From NCBI GenBank assembly GCA_029931535.1, contig JAQPZY010001695.1, forward strand, positions 7,091,001 through 7,155,000: DNA of 64,000 bases. The letters are read 5' to 3'. The translations under genes and the position numbers were made by a program. Under the pieces are notes generated by a model, which worked only from the letters and a program-made list of their open reading frames with translations, did not search any database and was not told where the DNA came from. Position 1 is the stretch's first letter. Each line of letters begins with the position of its first letter. Source of the stretch: Margaritifera margaritifera. Its lineage: Eukaryota > Mollusca > Bivalvia > Unionida > Margaritiferidae. This document shows positions 59,881 to 64,000 of this stretch, piece by piece.

Positions 59881-60560
59881 CGAGATCAATGCAGTTTAAT
59901 GGGATAATCTAGCATCTGATTGGTTAATATTGTTGCCACTCTAGAGGCCATATATCTGATCAGATTTTAACCAAACGTGTACAATATGCTTACATCATCA
60001 AGATCTTCAACGCTTTTTATAATACACAAGAACCATGCATATTAATGATGTGATCGTGCATTTGATTGGCTGATATCATCAAGATATATACTGTTTTGCT
60101 TTTATTGTGAAAATGATCTTTGCATATTTATGTGGTGATATTGTATATGATCAAGCTTGGTAATAAGGATTATGTCATTAAGTTATTGGTTGAGTGTGAT
60201 TATGATTGAAATTCATGCATATTAATGATATGACCTTGCATCTGATTGGCTGAGCTTGTGAACAATCTAGCAGCTTTTGATCAAACTTATTAAATAGTTA
60301 TATATTATCAACGTGTTGGATGAGTTTGATCAGGATCAAGAGCCACACATGTTAAAGAGGTAATTTTGAATCTGATTGGCTGACCTTGTTACCACTTTAA
60401 AGACTGAATTCCTTTTGGAGTTAGATTCAAATTAAGTTTGTATTATCATTGCCATAGACAAATTCTGTAATAAGTCAGGTCAGTGCATATTAATGACATA
60501 CCTTGCATCTGATTGGCTGAGCATGTTGCCTCTTTAGATTCTTAGACTATATTTCCAATC
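59881..60560 (+). repeat. Degenerate repeat with recurring CATATTAATGA and CATCTGATTGGCTGA
   Basis: TGATTGGCTGA (or TGATTGGTTA) occurs at 59917, 60063, 60243, 60373 and 60510, spaced 130-180 bp, preceded in most copies by GCATATTAATGAxxTGACCTTGCATC and followed by TTGTTGCCxCTxTAGA. Each copy is diverged. Confidence 0.7.
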
Positions 60561-61680
60561 CAGTTCTACAAAACTCTGCAAATGGGTTTATATCAAGATG
60601 ACGTGGATGACTTCATTTATGAGCAAGAGTATGTGATTATTAATTATGCCATTATCTTTAGAGCACATTTTTATGAGGATATGGTAAAGTAGGTAAAATC
60701 AAGATGATATAAAGTTTGGAAGAGAGTTTACCTAGGTTGTGTTCTTACATAAACCTACTTAGTGAAATGGTGACCTGTTCAGTGAGTGATATCAGGCCCA
60801 CTTGGATCTCTTGTTTCTAATTTAATTGAGAAATATTTCGAAGAAAAAACTTTTTTTTGTCATCGCAATGTTTACAAGTTGTGAATTGTGTATTCACATA
60901 AATATTATGAAAATTAATTAAGTGGTATGTCGCAGACTAAAACGAGCTACTGTGCTAAAAACAAAGTTGAAAATGAGTTCCCTAGACAGCCCACTGGGTA
61001 AATAATGACTAAATAATATAGCCATCAGATGAGTGTGAATGCCAGTTATGGGTAATTTGTATTAATTTATTGAAAAGTATGTAAGGATTGGGCATGGTTA
61101 CGGACTTACCAAAAAAGTCAGTATGTACAAAATTATGATTTGATCAGACATAAGTTTACATTCTGTTATGATGAGACCTTTTTAGAACATGGTGGTACTT
61201 CACCTTCGTAAACCTTATCAATGCCTATTACAAATGGAAAATTTATCACCGAAAAATGTGTGCAGAACATATTTGGACAGAGTTTTAATTCAGGTACATG
61301 TACTCATGTTATCTAAGTTGTGCAGATGTGCTTTACTTAGTTAACATTTCCCATTTAAAATATTTTTCATGATGCCATTACCCCCACCCCCACCCCCACC
61401 CCAAAGAAAAAGAAAAATGAAAAAAGACGTCTATTTTGCCATTTCATGTATTTGTTTTCATTTGTCAACCATTGTCTGTACAGATATGAAACGTTCAGTT
61501 CTTATTACGTAAGTGGAAGCCGAGGGTTATGTTGCCTGTATACTACTCTGGTTTACAGTAACGTTTTCTTCTGGTTTAGACTTTTTACCAAGAAACTTCC
61601 TATACATTTCTTGAAGGATTTCATATATAAAGTTAGAATCTTTTTCATTTGAAATAAACACATCAGTCTTTTACAACTTT
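60561..61680. other. Stretch without recognised features
   Basis: AT-rich; a CCCCCAC tract lies at about 61380-61402. No coding signal. Confidence 0.4.
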
Positions 61681-61684
61681 AGGG

Positions 61685-62157
61685 TTTCTTATCTCATTTG
61701 GCGGCAACACATTTACTATGCACCTCTGCCGTTGTTAGTTCAATTCCCTTGTTTCGACACGTTGCAGATTTGTGGTGGCCAACCAAAAACTGATGGGTTC
61801 CTCGCAGTTCTACATTTTCCTCCACATTAAATACCATGTCCTGTATTTTCTAAAAAATTTTAGAACTCAGAAAAGTTCGATAATCTGTAACTTTCTTGAA
61901 AAAAAAATAAAAATCATGGAACTTTAAGGATCTACTTTACTTTGGTGTCTTCAATAACGTGCTAATTTAATTTACTTAGAATTTGCACTTTAAATATGTT
62001 ATACAAATTCGGGTTTTTGAGATTAAGCTCGATGGTTTTTTTCTTCAACAAAGTTTCTAGAATGCTGGTGTCATCACAACGGCATTTGAGCCGTCCAGAG
62101 CGCCTCGTACAAGTTGATGAAAAGTATTTCGTAATCGACGTTAAATAAACAAAGTTT
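61685..62157 (+). mobile_element. Possible SINE relic, interrupted
   Basis: A B-box-like GTTAGTTCAATTCCC (about 61735-61749) is followed by GTGGTGGCCAACC and TTTTCCTCCACATTAAAT, resembling the conserved core of molluscan SINEs, and after about 180 unrelated bases by GCGCCTCGTACAAGTTGATG and TCGACGTTAAATAAA, which resembles a SINE tail. The head is weak and the two parts may not belong together. Confidence 0.35.
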
Positions 62158-62841
62158 AAGTTTAAATCTAAATGCCGAAATGTATTAAAGTAAATATGTA
62201 TTCAAAGCGTCTGGTGTCAAATTGTACTGTCGGAATTGTCAGAATGTCCAGTTATTTGGTTCAAAGTTCCGTTATCAATAATGCGTCGGACATTGACACT
62301 TATAAAACCACGAAAACTTAAACACATCACAGGGGTGCAGTACAAACATGGCAAACGTCAGCAGATCTTATACAGGTGTTAGTGGGAAACGCTTGGCTTC
62401 AATGGCATTCAAGTCAGTTTGCCGATTTTTCTCAAACCGTCATTGTTCAAACCAATCCCAAAATGAAGGTCACACCGTGCTCTCATTTTATTTATACTAT
62501 TGACCTGTTATTTAGTCCATATATGTTCAGAAAACAGATTTGTAGGCTGTACTACTTTGTTGTGCAAGCATTTTGTGCTGTTTCAATTTTTGTTTTTCCC
62601 CAAAATGCGGAAATCATTCCACTTCATACATCCGAGGTGTTTATTCTGGCTTGACAAGAAAGGATTATGAAAAGATCTTATGATCCATACCTTTTCAAAG
62701 ATGGACAAGTCAATGTTATTAGCAACGGGCGATATTAGCTAAGAACTGTGTATAAACAAGGGGCAATCTTGTAACATTACAGAAATAATGTACATATGAT
62801 TCTATATTCTGAGTAAGAAAACGTGGGAACAAAGGGTGCCT
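62158..62841. other. Stretch without recognised features
   Basis: Contains a 92-codon frame at 62376-62654 with no motif. Nothing else supported. Confidence 0.35.
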
Positions 62842-62843
62842 TT

Positions 62844-63098
62844 GGGCGGATCCAGAAATATCGTTTAGGGATGACGTAAACAAGTAGGCGCGGGGTCTGT
62901 GGGACGGAACCCCTCGTAGGGATCCAGGTGACGAAGCCCCCGGAAGCTCATGCAGTATACGCGTTTCCAGGGTATAATTGTAACCATCTAATTGTAAAGA
63001 AAGGTAATCTAGGAAACATTACGGTTGTTCGCGCTCATATTTTTTTTTGGGGGGGGGGTGAGGAAGAGGCCTCGTCCCCCACCCTCCTGGATCCGCCC
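62844..63098. mobile_element. Non-autonomous DNA element with GGGCGGATCCAG ends
   Basis: GGGCGGATCCAG at 62844-62855 is repeated exactly in inverse at 63087-63098. The 255-bp interior includes a GC-rich block (CGAAGCCCCCGGAAGCTC) and a G-run. Ends of this type are common on hAT-like MITEs, but I could not find a matching 8-bp target duplication. Confidence 0.55.
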
Positions 63099-63131
63099 TT
63101 GATGACTGAGACTTGCATTTTTTGCATGACG

Positions 63132-63321
63132 GGAGCCGCGGTAGCTCAGCTGGTAGAGAGTTGGACTCGTAATTGAAAGGTCGCGGGTTCGATACCCGCG
63201 CAAGCCAGCTCTGGTCGACTACCTTTGGTGTGTTGGGAACTGCACTTAGCTCCCACTTCTTCGGCATGATATAGCCAACAATGTATTAAAAGTGCTGTTA
63301 AAATCGAAACAAAAAAATTAT
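63132..63321 (+). mobile_element. tRNA-Thr-related SINE, copy 2, with target duplication
   Basis: The head has an A box TAGCTCAGCTGG (63142-63153), an anticodon loop reading CGT (Thr), and a B box GGTTCGATACC (63186-63196). The body shares GCACTTAGCxCCCA, TTCxTCGGCATxATATAGC and TTAAAAGTGCxGTTAAAA with copy 1. TTGCATGACG (63122-63131) and TTGTATGACG (63322-63331) flank it, a 10-bp target duplication with one mismatch. The acceptor and anticodon stems do not pair well, so it is not a functional tRNA gene. Confidence 0.88.
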
Positions 63322-63331
63322 TTGTATGACG

Positions 63332-64000
63332 CTATCTAATAACCGTCTAGCGTTGAAGCCAGTGAAAGACTTGTCTATAAATGCATCCCTCAGAATGTAG
63401 GTCATGTGATCGGGGTTTGAGTTGAGTAGAATTTATCATGCATAAAACAGAAGGGAACAATTAGGTAACTAATCGGCTTTTCATCTTTACTTTTAGAACA
63501 CGGCTTACGAAATCAATAGCACTAAAAAGATGACAGATTTTCATTCATTTAGGTAAACTTTTTTTTAAAAATGTTAGAAAATTGTCTTCGCTGAACCCAA
63601 GTAATATAAACTTCTAACTCCTATCATTTCAAACAAGCGCATTTAGAAATCATAGAGCAGTGACCCATAGTGGTTGCAAACAGCAAAATGAAAGTTTATA
63701 ATCCTCGGCAACAATATTTATTTCATATAGGTTTTGTCTATGCGTTATTTGTTAACATCTTTCATGTTTACTAGGCAAATTCGATTCAAAATCTAATAAA
63801 GGTCAACCTATACAAACTGGAGGTGTAGATATTCTTTGAAGTCCGTGAGGTTACTTCCATGAAAGGAAGACAAAGACGAGAAGATAAACAGTTTCAACAA
63901 CTTATTTATCTGCTGAATCAATCACTTTGAAATGTAAGAACGTTACCTAATATGCATTGTTTTTAATACAAATGAAATGGCATAGGCTGTTGTTTACTCG
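63332..64000. other. Stretch without recognised features to window end
   Basis: AT-rich, no open frame with motifs. Confidence 0.4.

Noticed and set aside
63132..63205. A functional tRNA-Thr gene
   Set aside because: A and B boxes are good but acceptor and anticodon stems do not pair, and the sequence continues into a SINE body shared with 36.57 kb, with a target duplication around the whole.

Overview
The window looks like non-genic DNA from an invertebrate nuclear genome, most likely a lophotrochozoan and probably a bivalve or other mollusc. The evidence is AT-rich DNA, very dense minisatellites, several tRNA-derived SINE relics (some ending in a CGTTAAA-type tail), a Polinton (Maverick) relic, Ty3/gypsy elements and foldback-type DNA transposons. 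No convincing host protein-coding gene was found. The taxonomic call is inference; nothing in the window identifies the species.

Layout. 1-2250 is a decayed Ty3/gypsy gag-pol entered from the left edge (gag, protease, RT, RNase H, many stops and shifts). 2.8-18.3 kb is a minisatellite landscape (units of 53, 40, 22, 67, 58, 24 and 42 bp) with one small foldback transposon at 7.38 kb and a dispersed repeat at 12.75 kb. 19.3-24.4 kb is a decayed Polinton: integrase with C-terminal chromodomain, the N-terminal part of a protein-primed-type DNA polymerase B, and several unrecognised accessory frames on both strands. 26.1-27.4 kb holds a transposon-associated gene relic on the minus strand, split by a tRNA-derived SINE with a clear target-site duplication. 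28.5 kb has a GC-rich mini-element wedged between TA and CT microsatellites. 30.7-35.2 kb contains three related segments, two of them carrying a 48-bp minisatellite in different copy numbers. SINEs of one tRNA-Thr-related family lie at 36.57 kb and 63.13 kb.

The centrepiece is 41497-48180: a complete, young LTR retrotransposon (750/751-bp LTRs differing at about three positions, a proline-tRNA-type primer site, a polypurine tract and one uninterrupted 1626-codon gag-pol frame). Its domain order is Gag, protease, integrase, RT, RNase H. Integrase before RT is the Ty1/copia order, but the enzymes are Ty3/gypsy-like; this is the hallmark of Gmr1-like elements. Its capsid region resembles the SCAN domain, and Gag carries an in-frame charged coiled-coil repeat. 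It inserted into a (TA)n microsatellite beside a decayed LINE reverse transcriptase.

48.8-51.6 kb is a 25-bp satellite interrupted by a 1.5-kb candidate hAT-like transposon flanked by ACCTA duplications. 56.4-58.1 kb holds a CATA microsatellite and a 1.2-kb array of a 21-bp unit. The remainder is AT-rich DNA with old repeats in which no gene was recognised. The only unit likely to work as a gene set is the Gmr1-like element: its LTRs supply promoter and polyadenylation signals and its polyprotein supplies all the enzymes for reverse transcription and integration.
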